A stretch of 32,826 nt of DNA from Anaerolineales bacterium (GCA_004377365.1 SOHZ01000653.1:1-32826); one strand, 5' to 3'; shown: positions 7,189 through 15,869, numbered from the stretch's first letter. Translations and numbers: made by a program. The notes: generated by a model not told the origin, from the sequence alone.

Positions 7189-8472
7189 ATGACTGACATA
7201 GATCAACCTGATGTCCCTCCAGAACAAGAGAGCCCTGAATCTCCGGTCTGGAACGGTTGGGCCGATGCGAGCGGACGACCTGCAGCGTCTGCTGCTCTCC
7301 CTTTCCTGACCACCCTCTCAGAGGCCAGCCGGGCGAGGCTGGAGGAGCTGCTGCACGATGAGCATCATCCAGCCGACACTGTCATCTTCCGCGAAGGAAT
7401 GCCGGGGGATGTGCTCTATATCATCTGGTCTGGCCGCGTGGCCGTCATCAAGGACCTGAAAGGAGAGACTCCCATCCTGCTGGCCTATGGGGAACCAGGA
7501 GAGATTCTGGGGGAGATAAGCCTCCTAGAGAACGGGCCTCACTCGGCTTCAGTGGTGGCTGTGGAGGACACCCATCTGCTCCGCATCTCCCGCGCTGATC
7601 TGCAAAAGCTCTTGGGCGAGCAATCTCCCATCGGTATTGAAATCCTGGGAGCCCTTGGCAAAATTGTCAGCACCCGTCTGCGTGCTGCCGACGAAGCCCG
7701 CACCTCCATTGTCCACGCCGAAAGCCGCCTGGCTCGCCATGTCCAGCGACTGGCCACTGAAAAAGAGTACCTGGCAGAGCTGGAACGACTGCGTCAGGAG
7801 ACCACCGATCTAATCGTACACGACATTCGCAGCCCTCTTAACTGCATTGAGGCCAGCCTCCAGTTGTTGCAGATGATATTGCCCGAAGATGTGCTGGCCT
7901 CTTGTGCTAAAATTATTGACCTGGCTCTGGGTAGTTGCAAGGACGTCCTGAATTTGGTTGATTCCCTGCTGGAGGTGGCCCGCATGGAAAGCGACGAGCT
8001 AGTCCTGGATCTCCAGCCGATCTCGTTAATGCCACTGATCACCGACACCGTCAACCGGCTGCGCCTCCTGGCCGAGCAGTACAAAATCACCCTCGAGCTG
8101 GACGCCCCGGCTGAGTTGCCCTCCATCCAAGGCAATACTGGGAAGCTGGAGCGGGTGCTGGACAACCTGCTGGACAATGCTCTCAAGTACACGCCCGAAG
8201 GAGGGTTGATCACCATAGCCGTCCGGCAGGTGAACGGCCAGATCGAGGTCCGTGTGACCGATAGCGGCCCTGGCATCCCTCCGGAGTATCGAGAGCGCAT
8301 CTTTGACCGGTTTACCCGGGTGCCCGGTTACAAGGGGCGCCGCCGGGGGCTGGGGTGGGGGTTGTCCTTCTGCCGCAGCGTCATCGAAGCCCACGGCGGT
8401 CGTATCTGGTTGGAGAGCGAGGTCGGCCAGGGGAGCACGTTCGCCTTCACCATCCCTGTGGAGGCGCGATGA
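7189..8472 (+). CDS. Histidine kinase with N-terminal cyclic-nucleotide-binding domain
   Basis: This 427-residue protein appears soluble. A CRP-like cNMP-binding domain occupies about residues 38-160 (ADTVIFREGMPGD, then GEPGEILGEISLLENGPHS). A coiled linker leads to a HisKA dimerisation domain with the phospho-acceptor His at residue 211 (VHDIRSPL). The HATPase domain has the N-box NLLDNALKYTPEGG, the G1 box DSGPGIPP and a G2 region GRRRGLGWGLSFC. No membrane segment or receiver domain is seen, so the input would be an intracellular ligand bound by the cNMP fold or a partner protein. No response regulator is in the window. Start: ATG 6 bases after the sugar kinase, whose GAGGTGAT end serves as ribosome site. 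Its stop overlaps the next ATG. Confidence 0.9.
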   Translation: MTDIDQPDVPPEQESPESPVWNGWADASGRPAASAALPFLTTLSEASRARLEELLHDEHHPADTVIFREGMPGDVLYIIWSGRVAVIKDLKGETPILLAYGEPGEILGEISLLENGPHSASVVAVEDTHLLRISRADLQKLLGEQSPIGIEILGALGKIVSTRLRAADEARTSIVHAESRLARHVQRLATEKEYLAELERLRQETTDLIVHDIRSPLNCIEASLQLLQMILPEDVLASCAKIIDLALGSCKDVLNLVDSLLEVARMESDELVLDLQPISLMPLITDTVNRLRLLAEQYKITLELDAPAELPSIQGNTGKLERVLDNLLDNALKYTPEGGLITIAVRQVNGQIEVRVTDSGPGIPPEYRERIFDRFTRVPGYKGRRRGLGWGLSFCRSVIEAHGGRIWLESEVGQGSTFAFTIPVEAR

Positions 8473-8660
8473 GAGACCGTTTAGGGAAGCCTTGCGAAGG
8501 TTCCAAAAAGCGCCCTACTATCCGAGAGTCACTGGCCCTCTATAAAGAGAGAGAACGGCAAGAGATGATCCAGGGCTACCAGGAGATGGCAGCGCTCAAT
8601 AAGGAATTGGCTGAAGAATCCATGTCTGCTGTCAACGAGGTATGGGCGAGGTATGATTAG
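8469..8660 (+). CDS. Small MazE-like antitoxin fragment (63 aa)
   Basis: The ATG overlaps the histidine kinase stop (ATGA), so translation is probably coupled. The 63-residue product is mostly helical. Its C-terminal part (MIQGYQEMAALNKELAEES, ending EVWARYD) resembles the toxin-binding tail of MazE-type antitoxins paired with MazF. The usual N-terminal DNA-binding domain is not apparent, which suggests a shortened or fused remnant. The stop overlaps a following ATGATT start, the typical mazE-mazF arrangement, but that toxin frame is broken. The family call rests on recalled similarity only. The longer ORF from 8355 overlaps the kinase and is not used. Confidence 0.5.
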   Translation: MRDRLGKPCEGSKKRPTIRESLALYKERERQEMIQGYQEMAALNKELAEESMSAVNEVWARYD

Positions 8661-8743
8661 GGGGAGTGTCCATGCTAGGCCCTAATTCCCGTCTCGGTCA
8701 GGAAATCCAACGTATCCTCAAAGAGAGTTGGCGACGTGGTTAG
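8653..8743 (+). pseudogene. Relic of a MazF-like toxin
   Basis: Starting at the ATG that overlaps the antitoxin stop, one frame reads MIRGSVH and soon hits a stop. One base out of phase the next frame reads LGPNSRLGQEIQRI and stops at 8741. Joined, they resemble the beginning of MazF toxins (MIRRGDVYWVDLxP..GSEIQ). The rest of the toxin is missing. The stretch from 8744 to 8813 before the next gene shows nothing further. This is a weak call based on a short match plus gene order. Confidence 0.35.
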
Positions 8744-8813
8744 ATCGGTTGGGTGGAGCCGTGCTGGTAAAGGTATTTTGGATAGAGTTGTAATTCACGA
8801 AGCGAGGAGAAAT

Positions 8814-10454
8814 ATGCATCCTCTGGAGATCCTTCAAGGCTACCGTTTGGGTGGACATCAGGCCACCGTGGAGTTGGGTGCACCCATCATCCACATTGAT
8901 TTTGACGTCCTCAAGCTGGTAGAAGACATCCAGGCCGGCAAGGTGAAAGCGGTCATTCTAACTGGCACCGCCGGTGATGGCAAAACCTACCTGGCCTACC
9001 GCGTCATAGGCGCCTTGGAACTGGATCGCACTACTGTCGCTGCTGCACAGGCCGAGGGTGGCTACGACCAGGGCGGCACCTATATTGACCTGGACCTTTC
9101 CGCTGGCCCCCTGACGGACGCTCGCGTGCGGCGGCTGCATCAAGTCCTTAGCACGCCAGGTAGGCTCACGCTTGTCTGCGCCAACGAGGGTAAACTCTCC
9201 GAATTAGAAGAGAGATTCCGTAGCGCCAGTCTGGATATTCCCCAGACGCCCTTGCGTATCAATCTCAGCCGCCGAGCGCTGGTGAGTCCCAAAGCATGGG
9301 ACAAAGTCCGTCGCGGTGTGCTAGACGCGCCCTTTTGGGGCGAAGCGGACCTGTCTAAAACGCACATCATGACTCGCAACCGTGCCTGGCTGCAAGACTC
9401 GACTGTAATGGAGAACGTGCGCCGCTATCTGCTGTTGCCCTACCTCTTGGGCGAGCCGATTACCGTCCGTGAGGTGCTTTCCTTCCTGGCCTACTCCCTT
9501 ACCGGTGATCTGACGCTGGAAGAGGCTGAGCAGATGTCAAAGGATGAAAGGCGCGTGCTTCCCTATTTTCTGTTTAACACCCTCTTCAGCGAACCCGGCG
9601 GCTACGTCCACGGCGGTCGCGCTGTGCCGGCTGAGAAGTTGCTATGGTGGATGTTCCGCTTCGACCCCGGCGCTACGGCCAACCCACAGGCCGACCTGCA
9701 ACTGCTTACCCAGCTTGATCAGCTTGACGTCGCGCCGCCGGACGAACTGCTCGACTACTGGCATTCTGAAACGGTTGTTCAGCCAGAGGAAAGATCCGAT
9801 ACCAAATATCGACGGCGCGTGGCTACGTTTATGAACTACGCCCGGCGCTGGTATGCCCTATTCAGCGAGGTTGGCCACAGCGCCTACTTCCCTTTCCGGC
9901 ACTTTGACGACTATGTTGACGCTCTGCTCACGCCATTCGAGAACCTGGATGACGAGGTTCCAACGCTGATCAAAGGGCTTAACTTGCTTCTATCTGGAGG
10001 ACAGGTTGAGGAAAAGTACGACTTGAACCTATACCACGTAAGTGATATGGGCATTGCCCATCGGTCTGTGATTTATAGCCGCACTCAGGTTCCGTCTCAC
10101 CGTTTCTGGTTAGTGAGCGATCTAAAGCTGGGAGACATGACTGGAGATGCCTACCTTGAGCGCCATCCACGCCAACTTTATCTCTGTTATCCGGCCGACG
10201 CTGAACCAGACGATCAGATTCGTCTGCCCATCTCATTGCTGCTTTACGAGGTACTGAGAGGCGCGGCTAGCCCCGAAAGCGGTTTCCCGGCCACACTCTG
10301 GGCCAAGGAACGCTACATTGTAACGAGGTTCATGGGCGCTCTGAACCGCCTCGCAAAAAAACGTCCAGTGGCCCAATTCATCATATCGGTGGGCACTGAC
10401 GAGAAACTCAAGCTGGCGCACGATCCCAAAGCGCGGAACATTGACGTGTTATAG
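8814..10454 (+). CDS. P-loop ATPase, DptF-like, first gene of a putative defence module
   Basis: This 546-residue protein has an N-terminal P-loop NTPase domain. The Walker A motif GTAGDGKT is at residues 51-58, and a strand-ending LVCANEGKL motif near residue 130 occupies the Walker B/sensor area. The GDGK-type Walker A and the NEGKL motif recall DptF, the ATPase of phosphorothioation-dependent restriction systems, and related defence ATPases. The rest (about 190-546) is helical with no recognised motif. ATG 8814 is chosen because GAGGAG lies 6 bases ahead; the ORF-track start at 8736 has no such site. The next gene follows after 10 bases. The ATPase call is firm; the DptF relation is a recalled resemblance. 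Confidence 0.75.
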   Translation: MHPLEILQGYRLGGHQATVELGAPIIHIDFDVLKLVEDIQAGKVKAVILTGTAGDGKTYLAYRVIGALELDRTTVAAAQAEGGYDQGGTYIDLDLSAGPLTDARVRRLHQVLSTPGRLTLVCANEGKLSELEERFRSASLDIPQTPLRINLSRRALVSPKAWDKVRRGVLDAPFWGEADLSKTHIMTRNRAWLQDSTVMENVRRYLLLPYLLGEPITVREVLSFLAYSLTGDLTLEEAEQMSKDERRVLPYFLFNTLFSEPGGYVHGGRAVPAEKLLWWMFRFDPGATANPQADLQLLTQLDQLDVAPPDELLDYWHSETVVQPEERSDTKYRRRVATFMNYARRWYALFSEVGHSAYFPFRHFDDYVDALLTPFENLDDEVPTLIKGLNLLLSGGQVEEKYDLNLYHVSDMGIAHRSVIYSRTQVPSHRFWLVSDLKLGDMTGDAYLERHPRQLYLCYPADAEPDDQIRLPISLLLYEVLRGAASPESGFPATLWAKERYIVTRFMGALNRLAKKRPVAQFIISVGTDEKLKLAHDPKARNIDVL

Positions 10455-10464
10455 GAGAGAAACG

Positions 10465-11850
10465 ATGGCTAGCATATCCGCAAAGTTTGCAAATCTGTAT
10501 CGCGCGCGTCGTGAAATGTCCAACCCGGCCGACTTGGCACGGCTTTTTATGGCCCGTCTGTGCTATCCGGCTGATACCTGGCTACCTGCCACCGTGACCG
10601 ACCTGGTCAAGGTGTTGAAAGGTGGGCGACTGAAAGGTCTTACCGGTCATGAGGCGAACAAGTTTGCAGCTTGGCTACATGACTTTATCGTGTTGGGGCA
10701 GCGCAAAGGAGGAGCTTCCTTCTACCCTATACACCCTGTGCTGTCCCGTCCCCTCAACAGAGAGGAATCCCGCGCCGATGGCTTCATTCTTACACTGGTG
10801 CGAGCTTTTTCGTCCAACGAGCGCCAACAACTGGTCAATGCACTGTGGGGTCAGGGTGGTCAGAACCTGCCACCTTTTGAGAGGGTCATCTACGACCTGG
10901 TAGAATGGCAAATCGAGGGGGCCGAACCGATGCCCTTGGCGACCATAGAGCGGGCCAAGCCATCTGATGATCCTGGGCTCAAGCCAGCGGCTGTGGCAAT
11001 CCTCGACCAAACCCGTGAGGATCTACTTGTTTTAGCTGGCGAAGTAAACGGTGTGCAAAGTTTTATTGACCACGCCGGGCGGTTGCTGGCACTGGCCTTG
11101 GCTCGCTTTTTCCCGGCTCAAGCCGACGTGGATATGACACTGCCTATCTATATCGCGCCGGCCGCGGATTCTCATGACGGAGTGCGTGCTCTGGCTCACG
11201 AGGCCATCGAGGTTCACCGCGCTCTCTTTGGGCAGGCGCTACATCGTCAGTTTGAGGCTTTCTACCAGGAGGCAGTCGTAGAAGAGGAGAGTGACCGTGA
11301 CCCACTGGATGCAGAGGTGGCACGCAAGCTGACCAAACATATCTTTCACCCCAGGGCCAACGTCGTGCCTCTGGAACAGGATCGCTACGATGACCTGCGT
11401 GAAGATCACAGTGATCTCTGTGGCGTCTCCTATTACTACTATTGGCGGCGCAGTGGTGCGGGCGGTCGCTTCCTGCGGCGGTTGCACACGGCCCAGCTTA
11501 ATCTCTCAAAAAAAGCTGGCATCGCAAACTCGCGCAACCGGTACAGCGCCTGGCACTACTACTGGCTGGCGTCACCTCTGGTGGAAACACTGCTGTTGGT
11601 GAGCCGCCCCCGGCTTGAGCGCGATCGGATGCTAGTGGTCGAACTGCTGCGTGACTGGCGCGACCGCTACGGCCTGGCACTGCTTATTGACGATTCCTGG
11701 GAGGACGTCTACCACACCCGCTTTCGCGGCCTGGGCAACCCCGAGGCGCTCAACGAAGCCAACCAGCGTCGCTTCAACGAGATTCTGTCTGAACGCGGGC
11801 GGCTGCACAAGAACTCTGACGACTTTCCGTGGGTCATATTGCGGGATTGA
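10465..11850 (+). CDS. Uncharacterised second component of the putative defence module (DptG position)
   Basis: This 461-residue protein is not recognised by motif. It looks soluble and largely helical, rich in Arg, Leu and Ala, with a Tyr-rich stretch GVSYYYYWRR near residue 320, a conserved-looking YSAWHYYWLASPLVETLLL near residue 360 and an acidic VVEEESDRDPLDAE region. There is no P-loop, helicase or nuclease signature. It sits between an ATPase gene (10-base gap) and the large nuclease-motif gene (17-base gap), which is the position of dptG in dptFGH loci. I infer a scaffold or DNA-recognition subunit. ATG 10465 has AGGAGAG 6 bases ahead, so I use it rather than 10441, which overlaps the upstream stop. 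Confidence 0.6.
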   Translation: MASISAKFANLYRARREMSNPADLARLFMARLCYPADTWLPATVTDLVKVLKGGRLKGLTGHEANKFAAWLHDFIVLGQRKGGASFYPIHPVLSRPLNREESRADGFILTLVRAFSSNERQQLVNALWGQGGQNLPPFERVIYDLVEWQIEGAEPMPLATIERAKPSDDPGLKPAAVAILDQTREDLLVLAGEVNGVQSFIDHAGRLLALALARFFPAQADVDMTLPIYIAPAADSHDGVRALAHEAIEVHRALFGQALHRQFEAFYQEAVVEEESDRDPLDAEVARKLTKHIFHPRANVVPLEQDRYDDLREDHSDLCGVSYYYYWRRSGAGGRFLRRLHTAQLNLSKKAGIANSRNRYSAWHYYWLASPLVETLLLVSRPRLERDRMLVVELLRDWRDRYGLALLIDDSWEDVYHTRFRGLGNPEALNEANQRRFNEILSERGRLHKNSDDFPWVILRD

Positions 11851-11867
11851 GCAGGAGGGCATGACGA

Positions 11868-14800
11868 ATGACAACCGCAAACGACTTGTTGATTACACTA
11901 CTACTTGACTTGGTGGAGAGAGTTCCCGACTTGCCCAAACGGGTGCTTTTCAAAGGTGTGTCTAACCTGTACGAGAGTTTCAAACAGCGCGCTGCGGCAG
12001 AACACCCTAATTGGGATATTCGCGTCACCCAGAAGGGCGCAGACGTGGTCGGCGCTCGCAATGATCCCAAAATCGCGGTGCTGGTGGTCTTCTACCAAGC
12101 CGAAGTGCGGGAGCGCGAATCCCTCAATGCCTTCCGGCTCTTCAACGAAGACGAGATTGCCAAGGAATTAGCTGCCCGGTTGGCACCTGACACGCTCTTG
12201 CCTGGTTTGTCTGAGCCATACAACAATAACGAGCGTGAATGCCTGGCCTCGCTGTTGGACGTGGTCTATCCGTCGGTTGAGCGGCTGGCCGAATTTCTTC
12301 TGGCAGGCAAGGCCCATGTGGGCGAGTCCTTGCCTTTACTTGGTCTCTTCCGTGACTCGAACTTGCGTCTCGATATGCCCATCCGTCAGTGGAATGCCCA
12401 GTTGCGTGAAAATCAGCAAGCCGCTGTGCTGCGCTGGCGCGACTTTCTTAGGAAGGGCACCGGCACCAAGTCAGGTCGCCGGACCCTGGGCGATGAGCGA
12501 GTGGCCTTGCTGCGCCAGGCCGAAACCGATCCAGCCAAACGGGAAGATGTCCTTACCAAGGTTACGCTCAACGAAGCCCTCAGTGTCCTCAATCCGCCCA
12601 CGCGCCCGGTGGAGCGGATGATGGCGGCGGGCTTCACTCGCAAGCAAGCCGATGATTTAGTCCGCGCTGTGAAATCGGGTAAGGCTGGGTATGCCGGTGA
12701 GTTGAACCTTGAACCGCTGCTGGTGGGTTTGCCTCCTCTGCCTGATAGAGTGCGGCGCGAGTTGGAGGCACTGGCAAAGGGGAAACCTCCAACGAATCGG
12801 GTGGGCTTTTGTCTGGAGGGTCTGTTGCGTCTGGCCGGTCAGGAGCACATCTCCTTCCCGCGCCGGCTGGAGATTCGGCGCACCGACGTCGAAGGTGACC
12901 ATTGCGCAGTGCTGGAGATCGGCAGCGATGGCCGCTTGCATGTCACGATGGATAGTGAGTCAGCACGCTTCCTGAGTGTGCCGAGTGCATCAGGCCCCAG
13001 TGAGTTGCAATATGAAGTGCATTTGAAGGATGATACACCGTTTCGCTTCACACTTGGAGTGATGCCACGTTGGCTGGAACCCTACGACGAGGACTGGCTC
13101 AGCGAAGAATACTGGGAGAGGGCCGAAGCACTCAACACTGACCACGCAGACAAATGGCGTGCACTGCGTGAGCGGGTGATGGCCTTGCACGGTACCGTTG
13201 ATCCTGACTGGAAAAAGCTGTCTGAGGAGGAAGAACGCGGCGATGCTAGCCAGAAAGAGTCATCTGAGGAGAAGGAACCCAACAATCCTATCTATGCGAT
13301 TTTCGACCTGCTTTATTTTGCCCACAGAGAGCTCTTTGATGCATTCCTCGACGAGTGGTTGACTGTCGCCATGCTTCCCTGGTGTGACGACGCCAAGTTA
13401 GGTCAGAAGCCGCAGGAGTGGTGGGAAGCCGTGAATGGACTTTTACGGTTGGGCACTGCCCAAGGCTCTAATGGGGAGATGGTGGTCTTCCCCTTCTATC
13501 CTCTGCGCCTGGCCTGGTACCGCGAGGTCTTTCGGCAGATTGAAGGCTGGTTGGCTCGGGCTGCACAAAGTGGACGTTCGCTGGTCTTTGAACCCAGCGT
13601 GATGGCGCAGCAACTGAAACCGGTTGACCGGCCACGCGTTTTGCTTGAGGGAAAGAGGAGGCTGGTCGAGACCTCTGCCGACCATTTCTTCATCGCCCGT
13701 TTCGTCCCCGAAGATCAGCATCAGCGCACTCGTCCTCCTCTCTACCGCGCCCGACAAAAGCTAGACCAATTCGGTCGAATGTGGCCCTTTAGTCTCGACC
13801 GGCTCCACCTGGCTTTCCAGCCTGGCGATGCTGGCGAGGATATTCACCGGCTGCTGGAACAAGAACCAGACGATCAACCTGACACGGCCTATCGTGTGCG
13901 GGCAATGGTTGAATCCACTGGTATGATGACCTTCTTTGACCGTCAATTGTTAAGTACCAGTGAGGACACTAATGATTTACTGACCCAGGAACACCACGAG
14001 AGCATTCTGCCTCGCGTCGACTATGCTAAAGGTCAATTGGAGCATGACAGGGACGAAGAGGCAAAGTCCCAGACAATTGCGGCCCATATTGTACTGTTGG
14101 TAGATGCTTTCAGTGAAGCTGGGTTTAACTTTGGCATGGTCACCAGTAGAATCAAAATCTCTGACTGGCATAGATTCAGAAAATTGGCGCGGAGTGGTAC
14201 CTCCGATGATCGTATGACACTGGCTCAAGTGGATATCTCCGCACTGCCATATCACACTGAGTCTGCTCAAGACAACAAACGTAAACTGATTTATGTCCCC
14301 CTCAGCGGCAATCAGCCTGAATACCTGCGGATGCTCTACAATTCACTGACGGCCTGGCAATATCATGGGGAGTTCCAAGAGGGTATCTATTTTGAACAAG
14401 TACACTGGGACGCCGAGCGCCTGCAACGACTACACGAGAATGCTGACTGGGTGGTGCTCTTTGATCGCACCCTCGATAAGTCTCTTTTTGAGACATTGAC
14501 CTCGGCCGACGTCAAGCTCATTGACTACTATTCTAACTTGCCGGGCGGCTACAAGATGTCCGTCTCCTCGCGCCGCACCGATGCCGTTGAGTGGCAATTG
14601 GCCCAAGTCTTGCAGCAATTCTTCTCCAGCGAAGGACTAGACGTACGCCAGGTAGCCGCAGAGATGCTTGATGCGCTCAGCAAGTTCGCCAGTGGTCTGC
14701 TACTCAAGACATTGGGCGGCGGTAGCCTGGCCCAGGAGATGCTCGGACTGTATGCGACTTACCTGTCCTTGATTGAGGAGGGTGAGTTCGTGCCAAACCG

Positions 14801-15362
14801 GGACTGGCTCATCCCCTTGGACAATTACCAGGGCTGGTTTGGCCGCCGTACACGGGGGAGGCGTAGAGCGGATCTGATGGTGTTCCGCAATCCCTCCCCT
14901 GGCGTACTGAGGTTGGTCGCCGTAGAGAGCAAGTGGCGTAAAAGCAATGTCGGTGAGCCGTTTGTCAAAGACGAGTTCGGTGAGGGTGGTCAAATGCGGA
15001 CCACTGTCACCAGCCTACGAGACCTTTTCGATCCCACTCAAGATCGTCTAGACAAGCACTATTGGCAAAAAACGCTGGCCTCTTTACTTGACGCTGCTCC
15101 GTTTTGGGATAGTTTCCGCGAGCAGCTTGGTACCGGTCAGTGGTCGCTGGAGGTTGATGGGCTCGTCTATGTTCATCAATACCAAGAACAGGATGCCGAC
15201 AGACTACGTGCTCGCAACGAAGAGTTGCTTGCCGATGTAGTGGCACACTTGAACTTCCCCGCCGACAAACACTTTTTCTGTATGGGTCCAGATGCCCGAC
15301 GGCTGCGACTCAAGACACGTGATGAGATTATTCACTTGTTTGCTCAAGCGGGCAACGTATAG
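11868..15362 (+). CDS. Large protein with C-terminal PD-(D/E)xK nuclease motif, resembling the front part of DptH
   Basis: This 1164-residue protein is the third gene of the module, with AGGAGGG 8 bases before its ATG. No Walker A is found anywhere. An acidic, charged hinge (LSEEEERGDASQKESSEEKE) lies near residue 455. Residues about 790-950 contain ADWVVLFDRTLDKSLFE and LIDYYSNLPGGYKMSVSSRR, recalling the central region of very large DptH-like or HerA/FtsK-linked defence proteins. Near the end RRADLMVF..VAVESKWRK gives D1002 and E1020-S-K1022, the classic PD-(D/E)xK nuclease pattern. DptH-like proteins as I remember them continue into an ATPase domain; this one stops about 140 residues after the nuclease motif. 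It is probably the effector that cuts DNA, working with the upstream ATPase. Sequence and domain pattern are seen; the role is inferred. Confidence 0.65.
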   Translation: MTTANDLLITLLLDLVERVPDLPKRVLFKGVSNLYESFKQRAAAEHPNWDIRVTQKGADVVGARNDPKIAVLVVFYQAEVRERESLNAFRLFNEDEIAKELAARLAPDTLLPGLSEPYNNNERECLASLLDVVYPSVERLAEFLLAGKAHVGESLPLLGLFRDSNLRLDMPIRQWNAQLRENQQAAVLRWRDFLRKGTGTKSGRRTLGDERVALLRQAETDPAKREDVLTKVTLNEALSVLNPPTRPVERMMAAGFTRKQADDLVRAVKSGKAGYAGELNLEPLLVGLPPLPDRVRRELEALAKGKPPTNRVGFCLEGLLRLAGQEHISFPRRLEIRRTDVEGDHCAVLEIGSDGRLHVTMDSESARFLSVPSASGPSELQYEVHLKDDTPFRFTLGVMPRWLEPYDEDWLSEEYWERAEALNTDHADKWRALRERVMALHGTVDPDWKKLSEEEERGDASQKESSEEKEPNNPIYAIFDLLYFAHRELFDAFLDEWLTVAMLPWCDDAKLGQKPQEWWEAVNGLLRLGTAQGSNGEMVVFPFYPLRLAWYREVFRQIEGWLARAAQSGRSLVFEPSVMAQQLKPVDRPRVLLEGKRRLVETSADHFFIARFVPEDQHQRTRPPLYRARQKLDQFGRMWPFSLDRLHLAFQPGDAGEDIHRLLEQEPDDQPDTAYRVRAMVESTGMMTFFDRQLLSTSEDTNDLLTQEHHESILPRVDYAKGQLEHDRDEEAKSQTIAAHIVLLVDAFSEAGFNFGMVTSRIKISDWHRFRKLARSGTSDDRMTLAQVDISALPYHTESAQDNKRKLIYVPLSGNQPEYLRMLYNSLTAWQYHGEFQEGIYFEQVHWDAERLQRLHENADWVVLFDRTLDKSLFETLTSADVKLIDYYSNLPGGYKMSVSSRRTDAVEWQLAQVLQQFFSSEGLDVRQVAAEMLDALSKFASGLLLKTLGGGSLAQEMLGLYATYLSLIEEGEFVPNRDWLIPLDNYQGWFGRRTRGRRRADLMVFRNPSPGVLRLVAVESKWRKSNVGEPFVKDEFGEGGQMRTTVTSLRDLFDPTQDRLDKHYWQKTLASLLDAAPFWDSFREQLGTGQWSLEVDGLVYVHQYQEQDADRLRARNEELLADVVAHLNFPADKHFFCMGPDARRLRLKTRDEIIHLFAQAGNV

Positions 15363-15379
15363 GTGACTTGGGATTTCGA

Positions 15380-15400
15380 AGCAGTACGGTGTTTACTGCT
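15380..15400 (+). terminator. Hairpin after the defence-module operon
   Basis: AGCAGTA-CGGTGTT-TACTGCT forms a perfect 7-bp stem 18 bases after the stop of the large gene. There is no long T run directly behind it, only CCACCATTTT, so it is a weak or partial terminator candidate. Confidence 0.35.
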
Positions 15401-15416
15401 ACCACCATTTTCAGCC

Positions 15417-15454
15417 AAATTCGTGCCATTCGTCCCTTCGTGACATTCGTGTTT
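15417..15454. repeat. Short direct-repeat tract (ATTCGTG units)
   Basis: Three or four imperfect copies of an ATTCGTGxx unit occur in a row, ending at the stop codon of the tumE-like gene. Similar TTCGTGxCATTCGTG tracts are, from memory, dispersed between genes in many bacterial genomes. No function is assigned. Confidence 0.45.
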
Positions 15455-15861
15455 CAAAATTGTCCAGTGTAGAGAATCTCCTTGATGAGGAATGGCAGGT
15501 TGGGGCAAAAGCTCAGGTGAGGGGCAGGAACACGGTGGTGCTTGAGGTCAGGAGGGACATGCTTGTGATGGGGGTCCGTGCTGGTCAGTTCAGGAATGTC
15601 GGGATGAGACCAGTCATCGTACCAGTACAGTTGCTCGTCATCCCGATAGACCTCGTAGCTATAGGTTTGCAAGAAGCCGCTGTCAAAATCAAGGACTTCT
15701 CTAACTCGCAGGTAGATGTCGCCCTCGAAAAAGACCTCGCCTCTGACCACCGCCGTCAGGGGATCGAGGCGAATAAAGACCAGGGTGCTGTATCGCACTG
15801 CTGGAAACTGGTTGGAGATGTCATAGACGAACTCTTCGTACTCTTCCAACGTAAGGGGCAT
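15454..15861 (-). CDS. tumE: TumE-type toxin (DUF6516 family)
   Basis: This 135-residue protein belongs to the DUF6516/TumE family, the toxin of a type II toxin-antitoxin system. The recognisable C-terminal part contains SHPDIPELTSTDPHHKHVPP and then HHRVPAPHLSF..NLPFLIKEI, the usual family ending. The middle has the expected beta-rich segment (RGEVFFEGDIYLRVREVLDF). Length is normal. It is the second gene of a minus-strand pair; the small coiled-coil partner ends 8 bases upstream. It lies directly behind the putative defence module, tail to tail, which is typical of accessory islands. The precise toxic activity cannot be read from sequence. Confidence 0.7.
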   Translation of the reverse strand: MPLTLEEYEEFVYDISNQFPAVRYSTLVFIRLDPLTAVVRGEVFFEGDIYLRVREVLDFDSGFLQTYSYEVYRDDEQLYWYDDWSHPDIPELTSTDPHHKHVPPDLKHHRVPAPHLSFCPNLPFLIKEILYTGQF

Positions 15862-15869
15862 CTATTCCC

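Noticed and set aside
8814-15362. BREX, DISARM or type I restriction system
   Set aside because: No methyltransferase, PglZ, DrmA/DrmB helicase or HsdRMS features are seen, and sizes and motifs do not fit. A DptFGH relation is the closest remembered match.
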